DNA from: Mesorhizobium_K quangtriensis
GTDB lineage: Bacteria; Pseudomonadota; Alphaproteobacteria; Rhizobiales; Rhizobiaceae
Reading direction: 5' to 3'
DNA length: 64,000 nt
Assembly: GCF_040081925.1 (NCBI RefSeq)
Contig: NZ_JBEBMF010000004.1
Coordinates: 372,001 to 436,000 of the forward strand
The position numbers and the translations under genes were made by a program. A model generated the notes under the pieces. The model saw only the letters and a list, made by a program, of their open reading frames with translations. It did no database searches and was not told the DNA's origin. This document shows, piece by piece, positions 1 to 8,143 of this stretch. The stretch's first letter is position 1, and every line of letters begins with the position of its first letter.

Positions 1-571
1 TGCCGGTATGGGCGTCCTCGATCTCGACGGCGTAGGAGACCCAGCCTGAGAATGTGCCGCGCCCGCCGGTCGCCTGCGCGCCCGCATTGACGACAAGGCC
101 GACTGGCAGAACATGCGAGACGGTGGACAGAACCGGCGTGCTTGCTTCCGCTCCGGTCAAGGTCAGCCTTGCGCGCAACGTGCCCGGGCCCGGCTGCCCG
201 GCGATTTGAAGCCGACGACCGAGCACCCTGGAAAACTCCTGATGCATGTAGACGGCGAGCGCTTGACGATCGGCAGCCGACATCTTGCCGAACTGCGCAT
301 CCGGACCGGCGTAAATCTCTGTGGGCGGAACGAGGACGCGACCATAGGCTGCAAAATTCACATCCGCCCGGCGATAGGCGTAGGGCTTGCTCTTGTCCGA
401 GGTCGGACGCAAAAGTGCAGAGGAGGACAACGCAACCGAGGGCGGCGGCGTGGTTGCGCAGCCAGAGATGACGGCGATGGCCGCGAAAGCCACCAGGCCG
501 CGCATCCGGAAAGTCGGACCCGTTGGCCGGCCGCCGCAGGCGCGTCTGATGGAATGGTCGGTTCCTGTCAT
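1..571 (-). CDS. DUF3313-like putative lipoprotein, cut by window edge
   Basis: An open frame runs from an ATG at 571 to the left edge with no stop, so the 3' end lies outside the window. The N-terminus contains a hydrophobic stretch ending in a lipobox-like VISGCAT (Cys about residue 38). An internal ATG at 505 would give a more typical lipoprotein signal peptide. The later part (GRLLQ-type core, then GGRGTFSGWVSYAVEIEDA) resembles DUF3313 outer-membrane or periplasmic lipoproteins of unknown function. An AAGAAGAGAT ribosome binding site precedes 571. The family call comes from pattern memory and is moderately sure; lipid attachment is inferred from the lipobox. Confidence 0.6.
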   Translation of the reverse strand, partial: MTGTDHSIRRACGGRPTGPTFRMRGLVAFAAIAVISGCATTPPPSVALSSSALLRPTSDKSKPYAYRRADVNFAAYGRVLVPPTEIYAGPDAQFGKMSAADRQALAVYMHQEFSRVLGRRLQIAGQPGPGTLRARLTLTGAEASTPVLSTVSHVLPVGLVVNAGAQATGGRGTFSGWVSYAVEIEDAHTG

Positions 572-754
572 CGGCAATCTCTTCTTTCGGTTCAGTTGTT
601 GCCCGACGGCACGACGTGCCGTTTCAATGGTCGGCCCTGGCCGAGCGCAAAGGTTTGCCCCAATGGCCCGGCTTGATGGCTGGGTTGCATGCGAGCTGAG
701 ACCTAACGCGGAGAGGCGCAGTTTTGGCGAGCCCTCCGGCCACGCCTCAATCAT

Positions 755-1408
755 TCAACGGTCGATGATGCCGCGACGGACTTCGAAGCCGCCGCCCGGA
801 TAGCGGCCGATGGCGCCCCCGGCGCAACGGTCCGGACCGCAGATTCCACGTGCGGCCGCGCCTCCGCCGTAAGGGCCGCGAACGACGGCCGAACCGCCGC
901 ATGCGGCTCCAACGCAGCCACCTCGGCCAGCACCACCATAACCGGGGCCACCATAAGCAGCGCCGCGTCGATAATAGGTGTTCCAGTTTCCATGCCACGG
1001 CTGGCTGGCGTAGTGGTTGTTCCAGTAGGCTTGGTTGAAGGCGACAACGGTCAGGCCGATCATCGGAATGATCGCTGGCGACAGTGTCACGTCCTGCCCC
1101 TGGTAACGGATGCCGATATAGTTCGAGGAAACCCATCCACGTGCGCCCGCCCAGGAGACATCGCACCAGGGACCTGAATCGATGCATCCGTAGATGGTCA
1201 GAGCCGCGCTTGGCGGCATGGTGATGACCACCGGATACCACGTGCCAGGCCCGGCCCGCAGATTGACGTTTGCGATCGTCGCGCCACGTGTTGCCGCATG
1301 AGCCGTAACAGGAGCCAGGGCGAGCGGAACCGCCGAAAGCAACATCAGAAGAAGGGTGCGGAGCGACAAGGCCCGGCGCAAGGCAGTAAAAGCATTGGAA
1401 TTGAACAT
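755..1408 (-). CDS. Secreted SH3-like domain protein with Gly-rich tail
   Basis: A 217-residue protein with a long signal peptide (Arg-rich start, Leu-rich core, cleavage near AHA-AT, about residue 38). A bacterial SH3 (SH3b) domain follows at about residues 40-105, with the typical NVNLRAGPGTWYPVV start. The C-terminal third is rich in Gly, Tyr and Arg with several Cys, suggesting an exported, disulphide-bonded protein. SH3b domains usually bind peptidoglycan or cell-wall peptides; the actual ligand is unknown. The start ATG has a GGGAGGT ribosome binding site. A GTCATCAnnTGATGAC palindrome lies 52-67 nt upstream of the start, so the gene is probably co-regulated with the PHB genes. Confidence 0.75.
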   Translation of the reverse strand: MFNSNAFTALRRALSLRTLLLMLLSAVPLALAPVTAHAATRGATIANVNLRAGPGTWYPVVITMPPSAALTIYGCIDSGPWCDVSWAGARGWVSSNYIGIRYQGQDVTLSPAIIPMIGLTVVAFNQAYWNNHYASQPWHGNWNTYYRRGAAYGGPGYGGAGRGGCVGAACGGSAVVRGPYGGGAAARGICGPDRCAGGAIGRYPGGGFEVRRGIIDR

Positions 1409-1459
1409 CGATAGACCTCCCGATGTGCGGCCTGAAGCCGGACCTCAGATAAAAGAATT

Positions 1460-1475
1460 GTCATCAGTTGATGAC
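1460..1475. promoter_or_regulatory. Operator palindrome copy 1
   Basis: GTCATCAGTTGATGAC: two perfectly complementary 7-base arms around a 2-base centre, in the gap between the Crp-like gene (ends 1533) and the SH3-protein gene (starts 1408). The same palindrome recurs at 7955, 7977, 8000, 10690 and 16180, each time upstream of a gene of this region. Its position suggests control of the SH3-protein gene. Confidence 0.65.
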
Positions 1476-1532
1476 CAATCTAGCGGAAGATCATTGCAAT
1501 GATTGTACCGATCGGGACAATCTCGTCGAGAT

Positions 1533-2315
1533 TTATGCGCCAGTCGCGGTCATCTCACCGCCACCGCCGCGACCCGACAGCTGCGGCATTGCATCCGCAG
1601 AGCATATCAGGGCTTCGAGCGCCCGCGGTCGAAGGATCCTGATCTCGCGATAGCCGCGCTGGATGACGCCGTCTGCCTCGAGCCTTGCCAGATGGGCATT
1701 GACGATTTTCCGGGCAAGACCGCAAAGCTCGGCAAGATCGGACTGGCTCACCGATGCGACGCCGTTAGAGGCGACCTGATCGAGACGATAGGCAATGCGG
1801 CCGAGCGGTGGCGAGACCAGAAGATGCGCCGCCAGTCGCACGAGCATGCCCAGTTGCTGCCCTTGCAGGTCATTGAGCGCCTGCGTGGTTTGAGGAAACC
1901 GTGCCGCCAATTGCTCAAGCGCGCTGTTGGAAAACAGGAGGACCGTGGTCTGCCGTGCGGCGCGCGCCGTTGCCAGGCGCGAGGTTAATCCGCTGTTTGT
2001 CGTGAGGCCGAATATTGCCGGCGGCGAAAGGATCGCCAGAAGAGCATCATGACCGCACGCAAGAGGCGCCTCGAGCCTCAAGGCCCCTTCGAGCACGGCG
2101 CAAAGTCCGTTGGTTTCGTCGCCCTGGCCATAGATCCATTGGCCGGGCGCCAGTGCGACCCGCCGTCCGGCGCGGCAGAGTTCGCGCTGCCATTCGAGAG
2201 GCTTCGATGCGAACCAGCCATTTGCGGAGAGAATGCCGACTGCATGTTGCGTGCGATGGCAGTGCGACAGGGGCTGCTCACCGCCAAAGTCTGGTTTTTG
2301 CATCGAAGGGGGCAT
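1533..2315 (-). CDS. Crp/Fnr-family transcriptional regulator
   Basis: A 260-residue protein with an N-terminal cyclic-nucleotide-binding-like beta-barrel (about residues 40-150, with the usual PGQWIYGQGD and GLCAVLEGALRL segments). A C-terminal winged helix follows (recognition region SQSDLAELCGLARKIVNAHL). I do not see the spaced N-terminal cysteines of true FNR, so it probably senses something other than oxygen through a 4Fe-4S cluster. The start at 2315 was chosen over TTG 2330 and ATG 2303 because GAGG lies about 10 nt upstream. It is the last gene of the hlyD-rbbA-permease run, 18 nt after the permease stop, so it may regulate that pump. Effector and target sites are unknown. Confidence 0.8.
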   Translation of the reverse strand: MPPSMQKPDFGGEQPLSHCHRTQHAVGILSANGWFASKPLEWQRELCRAGRRVALAPGQWIYGQGDETNGLCAVLEGALRLEAPLACGHDALLAILSPPAIFGLTTNSGLTSRLATARAARQTTVLLFSNSALEQLAARFPQTTQALNDLQGQQLGMLVRLAAHLLVSPPLGRIAYRLDQVASNGVASVSQSDLAELCGLARKIVNAHLARLEADGVIQRGYREIRILRPRALEALICSADAMPQLSGRGGGGEMTATGA

Positions 2316-2333
2316 CGCCAAAGGCCTCAATCT

Positions 2334-3446
2334 CTAGCGCAGGAACTGTCTGAACCGGTGCAGCGAGAAGGCGAACAGCACGACCCCGATGATCAGCAAC
2401 GCCAGGAACTGCGGCCAGACGACATCGAGGCCGGCTCCACGAAACAGGATCGCCTGCGCAAGGATGACGAAGTGGGTGTCGGGTGCGGCGAGCATGATGT
2501 CCTGGATGATCTGCGGCATGCTCTCCCGCGGCGTGACACCGCCCGACAGGACGCGCAACGGAAGAAGGGTCAGCATCAGCAGAAGACCGAACTGCGGCAT
2601 GGATCCGGCAATGGTGGCCAGGAAGATTCCCAGTGACGTTGTGGCGAAGAGCTGCAGCACCGTGCCCGCGAAAAACAGGATAAGCGACCCTTGAATGGGC
2701 ACCTTGAGCAGGCCCTGTACGATGAAGACGAGCGAAACTGTCGAGGCGACCAGCACCACCAGGCCCATCGACCAGATCTTGCTGATCATGATCTCTGTCG
2801 GGGTGATCGGCATGACGAGCAGGTGCTCGATCGTGCCGTGCTCGCGCTCGCGGATCAACGCCGCACCGGTCAATACGATCGACAGCATGGTGATCGAGGA
2901 GATCACGTTGTTGATCGCCCCGAACCAGCCCTTGTCGAGCGAGGGATTGAAGCGGGAGCGCAGCGCCAGATCGACCGGAACGGTCGTGTTTCCCCGGTAG
3001 CGGTTCAGGTACTCGCTCACTTCGCCAGAAACAATCGACTGGACGTAGCCGCCGCCGCTGAAGGCCTGGGTCATGCGAGTGGCATCGACGTTGAGCTGGA
3101 TCGTCGGCGCCTTGCCGGCGAGCAGGTCGCGCTGGAAGTTCGGCGGGATGTCGAGGGCGAAGGTGTCGAGGCCGCTGTCCATCCGGCGGTCCATCTCATG
3201 CTGCGAGATGATCTTCGGAATCGAGAAATAAGGCGGATAGAATGCCGTGAGGATGCGCGAGGAGACCGGCGACTGGTCCTCGTCGACCACGGCGATGGCC
3301 GCGTTGTTGAGCGTCTCCGGCATCGCTGTCGATGCCGTATAGATCGACAGCGTGAAGGCGTAGACGATCAGGACGGCAAGCATCGGATCGCGGGCAAGTC
3401 CGCGCAGTTCCTTGACGCCGAGCTGGATGATGTTGGCAAGACGCAT
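2334..3446 (-). CDS. ABC-2 type transporter permease (YhhJ-like)
   Basis: A 370-residue membrane protein of the ABC-2 permease type. It has one N-terminal transmembrane helix (about residues 20-45), a large extracytoplasmic domain to about residue 170, and then five hydrophobic segments to the C-terminus. This layout matches the YhhJ/YbhR/YbhS family. It begins 4 nt after the upstream rbbA-like gene, so the two are co-translated. The partner gene carries its own permease domain, so this protein probably pairs with it to form the channel of one exporter. The substrate cannot be told from sequence. Confidence 0.85.
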   Translation of the reverse strand: MRLANIIQLGVKELRGLARDPMLAVLIVYAFTLSIYTASTAMPETLNNAAIAVVDEDQSPVSSRILTAFYPPYFSIPKIISQHEMDRRMDSGLDTFALDIPPNFQRDLLAGKAPTIQLNVDATRMTQAFSGGGYVQSIVSGEVSEYLNRYRGNTTVPVDLALRSRFNPSLDKGWFGAINNVISSITMLSIVLTGAALIREREHGTIEHLLVMPITPTEIMISKIWSMGLVVLVASTVSLVFIVQGLLKVPIQGSLILFFAGTVLQLFATTSLGIFLATIAGSMPQFGLLLMLTLLPLRVLSGGVTPRESMPQIIQDIMLAAPDTHFVILAQAILFRGAGLDVVWPQFLALLIIGVVLFAFSLHRFRQFLR

Positions 3447-3449
3447 CGA

Positions 3450-6236
3450 TCAGGCCGCCTGTTTCTTGAGGAAGGCCACGGTCATCCCGGTCAGGACCGG
3501 AATGGCGATCAGGAGAGGAATGAAGGAGGCGGCAAGATCGTTGAATCCGAGCGCTTTGGAAAACGTGCCGCGGGCGATCGTCACGAAATAGGTCGCGGGA
3601 TAAATCTGGCCGATATAGGCGCCCATGCCCTGGAGCGAGGAAACCGGATCGATGATGCCCGAATACTGGACCGCCGGGATGAGCGTGATGAGGGCCGTCC
3701 CGAAGATCGCGGCGATCTGGCTGCTGATGAAGCTTGAAATCAGCAGTCCTATGCCCGTGGCGGTGACGACGTAAAGCAGGGCCGCCAACGCGAGGGTCAG
3801 GAAACTTCCCGTTAGCGGAACCCCGAACACGATCACCGCGAATGCCGTCAGCATGACGAAGTTCAGCATCGCAAGGGCGACGTAAGGGAGTTGCTTGCCG
3901 AGGATGAACTCGAAGCGCGTTACCGGCGTCACGTAGAAATTGACGATGGATCCGAGCTCCTTCTCGCGCACGACGCTCAAAACGGCGAGCATGGACGGGA
4001 TCAGCATCAGAAGCAGCGGGATGACGGCGGGCACCATGGCGATCAGACTGTCGACGCCTGGATTGTACCGGTATCTGAGCGCGATCTGGAACTGGCCGAC
4101 CGTCGCCGCGCCGCCATAGAGTTCACGCGCCTTCTGGGTCAGCCAGGTCTGGTGCATGCCCTGCACGTAGCCGCGGACGGTCTCGGCGCGCGACGGTGAG
4201 GCGCCATCGATCCAGGCACCGATCTCGACACTCTTGCCGCGCGAGACATCGCGTCCGAAGCCGGGCGGGATCTCCAGCGCCAGGCTGAGTTCGCCATTGC
4301 TCATGCGCCGGTCGAGGTCATTGTAGTCGGTGATCGGCGCCTTTTCTGTGAAATAGCGGGAGCCGGCGATCTGAAGCGTGTAGTCGCGGCTGATCGTCGT
4401 ATCGTCGCGGTCGAGCACGGCGAAGGACAGGTTCTCGACATCCATGTTGATGCCATAGCCGATGACGAACATCAGGATGACACTGCCGAGAATGGCAAGC
4501 GTCGCGCGGATCGGATCGCGGCGCAGTTCCAGGGCTTCGCGCTGGGTGTAGGCGAGCATGCGGCGCGGATCGAAGGCGCGGCGGGTGGCGGATGGAGCTG
4601 TGGGGGGCGCCACTGCTCCATCCGCCTCTTCACGCTGCGTGGGTCGGGGGGACGCAGGTGGAGACTGTTTTCCGATCGCTTCCTCCAGATAGGTGATGAA
4701 GGCTTCTTCGAGACTGGCTGCGGATTTCTGCTCGACGATCCCTTTCGGCGTATCGCTGACCAGCACCTTGCCGGCATGCATGAGCGAAATGCGGTCGCAA
4801 AGCTCGGCCTCGTTCATGAAGTGGGTGGAGACGAAGATGGTGACGCCGTCATTGCGCGACAGGTCGGACAGGATCTGCCAAAAGCCGTCGCGCGCGACCG
4901 GATCGACACCGGAGGTCGGCTCGTCAAGGATCAGGATGTCGGGGGCGTGGATCATCGCCACGGCGAGCGACAATCTCTGCCGGATACCCAGTGGCAGCGC
5001 GTCAGGCAATGCGTCCATGATCGCCTTGAGATCGAACCGCGCCGCCATGTCGGCGATGCGCGCCGGGATCGTGTCCGGCGGCAGGTTGAACAGGCGGGCA
5101 TGCAGGTCGAGGTTCTGGCGAACCGTTAGCTCGGAGTAGAGCGAGAAGGCCTGGCTCATATAGCCGACCTTTCGCCGCACCTCGATATCGTTCGGATCGA
5201 CCTCATGTCCGAACAGCTTCGCCGTTCCTTCACTTGCCGCTAGGAGACCGGTCAGCATTTTCATGGTGGTGGTCTTGCCGCAGCCATTCGAGCCGAGGAA
5301 CCCAAAAATCTCGCCGCGCGGAATCTGGAAGCTGACATTGTCGACAGCCGTGAAGTCGCCGAAGCGCATGGTCAGATGCTCGGCCTCGATCGCAAACTCG
5401 GTCTCGCCCTTATCGGGCCTCGGCGGTATGACGACCTCGTGATGACCCTGCCGCCTTTCTTCTGGCAGAAGAGCGACAAAGGCGGCGTCGAGATTGGCGG
5501 CTCCGGTTCGCGACAGCAGTTCGGCCGGCGTTCCTGTCGCAAGCACGCGCCCGGCATCCATCGCGACGAGCCAGTCGAAGCGTTCGGCTTCTTCCATGTA
5601 GGCGGTCGCGACGATCACGCTCATTCCCGGGCGTTCGCCCCTTATATCGTCGATCAGTTCCCAGAACTGCCGGCGCGACAGAGGATCGACGCCCGTCGTC
5701 GGTTCGTCGAGGATGAGAAGATCGGGATCGTGGATCAGCGCGCAGCACAGACCGACCTTCTGTTTCATGCCGCCCGAAAGTTTCCCCGCGGGGCGATCCG
5801 GAAAAGGGGCAAGGCCCGTGCGCTCGAGCAGATCGTCGATGCGGCGCTGCCGCTCCTGCCTGTCCTGGCCGAACAGGCGGCCGAAGAAATCGATGTTTTC
5901 GAATACCGAAAGCGTTGGATAGAGGTTCTTGCCAAGCCCCTGCGGCATGTAGGCGATCCGCGGGCAGGTCAGATTGCGGTGCTTCGTGTCGGCAATGTCG
6001 CCGCCCAGCACCTCGACCCGCCCCTGCTGGACCGCGCGGGCGCCGGCGATCAGGCTAAGGAGGCTCGACTTGCCAACGCCATCGGGACCGATCAGGCCGA
6101 CCATGATGCCGGGCGGAATATCGAGGCTCACATCGTCGAGCGCTCTCGTCTTGCCATAGGACAATCCGACACGCGCCAGGCTCGCGACCGGTGCGGCCCG
6201 TGTGTTGTCGTTCGAGCCATCGGGCGCTTTCGTCAT
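3450..6236 (-). CDS. rbbA: RbbA-type ABC transporter: two ATPase domains fused to a permease
   Basis: A 928-residue fusion protein. The first ATPase (about residues 20-250) has Walker A GPDGVGKSS and signature LSGGMKQK. The second (about 285-510) has Walker A GSNGCGKTT and a weaker signature, LPLGIRQR. Both have Walker B LILDEPT. An ABC-2 permease with one N-terminal helix and five C-terminal helices occupies about residues 560-928. The order and length match the RbbA/YhiH family, first described as a ribosome-associated ATPase. The genetic setting here (hlyD-like gene before, permease after) is that of an efflux pump. Start 6236 was chosen because its ATG overlaps the upstream stop as ATGA. 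Confidence 0.9.
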   Translation of the reverse strand: MTKAPDGSNDNTRAAPVASLARVGLSYGKTRALDDVSLDIPPGIMVGLIGPDGVGKSSLLSLIAGARAVQQGRVEVLGGDIADTKHRNLTCPRIAYMPQGLGKNLYPTLSVFENIDFFGRLFGQDRQERQRRIDDLLERTGLAPFPDRPAGKLSGGMKQKVGLCCALIHDPDLLILDEPTTGVDPLSRRQFWELIDDIRGERPGMSVIVATAYMEEAERFDWLVAMDAGRVLATGTPAELLSRTGAANLDAAFVALLPEERRQGHHEVVIPPRPDKGETEFAIEAEHLTMRFGDFTAVDNVSFQIPRGEIFGFLGSNGCGKTTTMKMLTGLLAASEGTAKLFGHEVDPNDIEVRRKVGYMSQAFSLYSELTVRQNLDLHARLFNLPPDTIPARIADMAARFDLKAIMDALPDALPLGIRQRLSLAVAMIHAPDILILDEPTSGVDPVARDGFWQILSDLSRNDGVTIFVSTHFMNEAELCDRISLMHAGKVLVSDTPKGIVEQKSAASLEEAFITYLEEAIGKQSPPASPRPTQREEADGAVAPPTAPSATRRAFDPRRMLAYTQREALELRRDPIRATLAILGSVILMFVIGYGINMDVENLSFAVLDRDDTTISRDYTLQIAGSRYFTEKAPITDYNDLDRRMSNGELSLALEIPPGFGRDVSRGKSVEIGAWIDGASPSRAETVRGYVQGMHQTWLTQKARELYGGAATVGQFQIALRYRYNPGVDSLIAMVPAVIPLLLMLIPSMLAVLSVVREKELGSIVNFYVTPVTRFEFILGKQLPYVALAMLNFVMLTAFAVIVFGVPLTGSFLTLALAALLYVVTATGIGLLISSFISSQIAAIFGTALITLIPAVQYSGIIDPVSSLQGMGAYIGQIYPATYFVTIARGTFSKALGFNDLAASFIPLLIAIPVLTGMTVAFLKKQAA

Positions 6237-7303
6237 TGCACAAGCGCCCTCGTCAGGTGTTCCGGCCACTCGGCAGCGGGATCGACGCGAACATAAGCCA
6301 TGCCCGGAAGTCCGGTCTTGACCTGCTGGATGTATTTGCGAAGCAGGTCCGGGGAGACTTTCGCCTTGATCCTGAACATCAGCTTCTGCCGCTCTTCCTC
6401 CGTTTCCACGGTCTTCGGCGTGAACTGGGCGACATCGGCAACGAAACTGACGCTTGCCGGAATAACGACCTGCGGCGCCGCGTCGAGAACGAGCCGCACC
6501 TCGGAGCCGATCGCAATGCGCCCGGCCTGGGCGGTCGGAAGAAAGAAGGTCATGTAGACGTCGCTGAGGTCGACGAGGTTGAGGACACGGCCGCCGGAGG
6601 ACAGGACCTCGCCGGGCTGCGCGACGCGATATTGCACGCGTCCCTCACGCGGCGACCGGAGCGTGCTGTCGTTGATATCGGCAGATATGCTTTCGATTGC
6701 CGCCTTTGCCGCGACGACCGCTGCCTCGGCATCGATGATTTGCGCTTTTGCCGCGCCGATCGCCGCGTCCGACGCGGAATGCGATGCCTTCGCAGCAGCG
6801 ACGGCTGCCCGTGCCCGTTGTGCGGCGGCCCGATCGTCGTCGAGTATCTGCTGGGAGGTGGTATTGGTCTTGATCAACTGTTCCGTTCGGGCCAGCTTTC
6901 GTTCCGCTGCGTCCAGCTCGGCCTCGCGTTGCCCGATTACGGCGGCGGCGGCTTCTTTTTCCGCCTCGCGCTGGGCAAGCAGGCTCCTGGCCGTATCGAT
7001 GCTGATGACCGCGCGCTGCAGCGACGCTTCGGCCTGCCGGCGTTGCGCCACAAGCTGGTCGGTGTCCATCTGCGCCAGAACCTGTCCTGCCGTCACGAGG
7101 ACGCCTTCGTCGGCGAAGATGTCCTTGATCCGACCGGCCGTCCTTGCGGAGATATCGATTTCCGTCGCCTCGATCCGGCCGTTGCCGGCGACGATCCCGG
7201 CCGGCAGCCCCGAACCGTCATACATCCGCCAACCATAATAGCCGCCGGCGATCGCGCCGGCTGCAAGAACCGCCAGGATCCATTTTCTCGCTGACTTCAC
7301 CAT
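6233..7303 (-). CDS. HlyD-family membrane fusion protein of the efflux pump
   Basis: A 356-residue periplasmic adaptor. It has an N-terminal membrane anchor (about residues 6-25), a first lipoyl half (GRIEATEIDISARTAGRI), a long alpha-helical hairpin rich in Ala, Glu and Arg (about 75-205), then a second lipoyl half and beta-barrel. The ATG at 7303 was preferred to the TTG at 7333 because GGGTGG lies about 7 nt upstream. It is the first gene of the run with rbbA, the permease and the Crp-like regulator. Adaptors of this type link an inner-membrane ABC pump to an outer-membrane channel; no outer-membrane factor gene is present nearby. Confidence 0.85.
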   Translation of the reverse strand: MVKSARKWILAVLAAGAIAGGYYGWRMYDGSGLPAGIVAGNGRIEATEIDISARTAGRIKDIFADEGVLVTAGQVLAQMDTDQLVAQRRQAEASLQRAVISIDTARSLLAQREAEKEAAAAVIGQREAELDAAERKLARTEQLIKTNTTSQQILDDDRAAAQRARAAVAAAKASHSASDAAIGAAKAQIIDAEAAVVAAKAAIESISADINDSTLRSPREGRVQYRVAQPGEVLSSGGRVLNLVDLSDVYMTFFLPTAQAGRIAIGSEVRLVLDAAPQVVIPASVSFVADVAQFTPKTVETEEERQKLMFRIKAKVSPDLLRKYIQQVKTGLPGMAYVRVDPAAEWPEHLTRALVQ

Positions 7304-7562
7304 TGCGTCCACCCCGCGGTTTTTCGGTTGCAAAAAAGTATCTGAAGTTGGGTGAGCGCCGATTTGCGACGTCGCGAGACGTTGTCCGCCATGAAGTCCT
7401 GCCGTGCGTTTAAAGCGGGGCGCGGCCGATCGCGGACTGCCCCTCGTTGAAAGAAGTTATGCTGCGGGCGATCTGCAATCAGGGCCTATATCCCCTCCTG
7501 CCCCTTCATCCCCCGCGCCAGTGTCCGGCCCCCTCGCACCGCGCAACGACCTCGCGTTCGGA

Positions 7563-7877
7563 TCATGCGTCAGGTTTGAGATCGGCCATGCCCCGTTCGA
7601 AGATGTGCCTGCCCTCATCCGCCCATCCGGCCAGGACCTTGCGGACGTGATCGCCGTGAGCGGCCATCATCTCGGCGGGCTGGTCGATGGTCGATAACTG
7701 GTGCAGATAATCTGCCTGCTGCTGGAGCAGTCGTGCCGTGGCATCGAGGCCTGCGCGATACAGCCCGGAATAGAATTTGACGGGCACCGACGAGACCGCC
7801 TTCATGAAATCGAATGAATTCATTCCAAAACCAGACCCGGTTGAATTGGAAGAAGACGTCTCCTTGCCAGCATCCAT
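7563..7877 (-). CDS. Small phasin-like granule-associated protein
   Basis: A 104-residue, mostly helical amphipathic protein with a Ser/Asn-rich start. Its pattern (MKAVSSVPVKFYSGLYRAG, then LLQQQADYLHQLSTIDQP) is like phasin-family proteins that coat PHB granules. It is short for the family (usually 110-180 residues). ATG 7877 has GGAG about 9 nt upstream. The gene sits alone, reading away from gltS, behind a strong promoter overlapped by operator palindromes at 7955-8015. The phasin assignment is inferred from this pattern plus the PHB setting; the sequence match alone is modest. Confidence 0.6.
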   Translation of the reverse strand: MDAGKETSSSNSTGSGFGMNSFDFMKAVSSVPVKFYSGLYRAGLDATARLLQQQADYLHQLSTIDQPAEMMAAHGDHVRKVLAGWADEGRHIFERGMADLKPDA

Positions 7878-7952
7878 AGCCACGTGCTCCGATGATTTCT
7901 TTGCCAGATGCAACAAAAGGGCTGCGTGCCGAAGCACAAGCGTTGCGCGCGC

Positions 7953-7981
7953 ATATCATCAAACGATGACCTTTTTGTCAA
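7953..7981 (-). promoter_or_regulatory. Sigma-70-type promoter of the first phasin gene
   Basis: On the minus strand, TTGACA (7981-7976), a 17-base spacer, then TGATAT (7958-7953). This is close to consensus and lies about 75 nt upstream of the phasin start codon. One operator palindrome (7955-7970) covers the -10 and spacer and a second (7977-7992) covers the -35, an arrangement expected for repression. Confidence 0.7.
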
Positions 7982-8015
7982 CAAGTGATGATGCAGTTAG
8001 TCATCGATTGATGAT
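7955..8015. promoter_or_regulatory. Cluster of three operator palindromes
   Basis: Three tandem copies of the 16-bp palindrome at 7955-7970 (ATCATCAAACGATGAC), 7977-7992 (GTCAACAAGTGATGAT) and 8000-8015 (GTCATCGATTGATGAT). Starts are 22 and 23 bp apart, about two helical turns, so bound dimers would lie on the same face. Each copy keeps most of the GTCATCAnnTGATGAC consensus. The cluster lies between gltS and the first phasin gene and overlaps the phasin promoter. Confidence 0.7.
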
Positions 8016-8143
8016 TAACTCGAAAAGCCGACCCAACTGGCCCCTTCAACATTGCCAGACAGGTCAACGAACGCAGGTTGCGACGACAAGCGATCGAGGG
8101 CCGTCGCATGCGGTCTGCCGGCGCGGCACCCCAACAGTCCTGT

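Noticed and set aside
1460..1475. Reading the palindrome as a Crp/Fnr site for the neighbouring Crp-like regulator
   Set aside because: Crp/Fnr sites have the TTGAT/TGTGA half-site form with a 4-6 base centre; this palindrome has 7-base arms with a 2-base centre, better suited to a TetR-type dimer. Not fully excluded.
2691..6296. Long plus-strand frames opposite the ABC permease and rbbA-like genes
   Set aside because: Arg/Asp/His-rich shadow translations without start signals or domains, opposite strongly supported genes.
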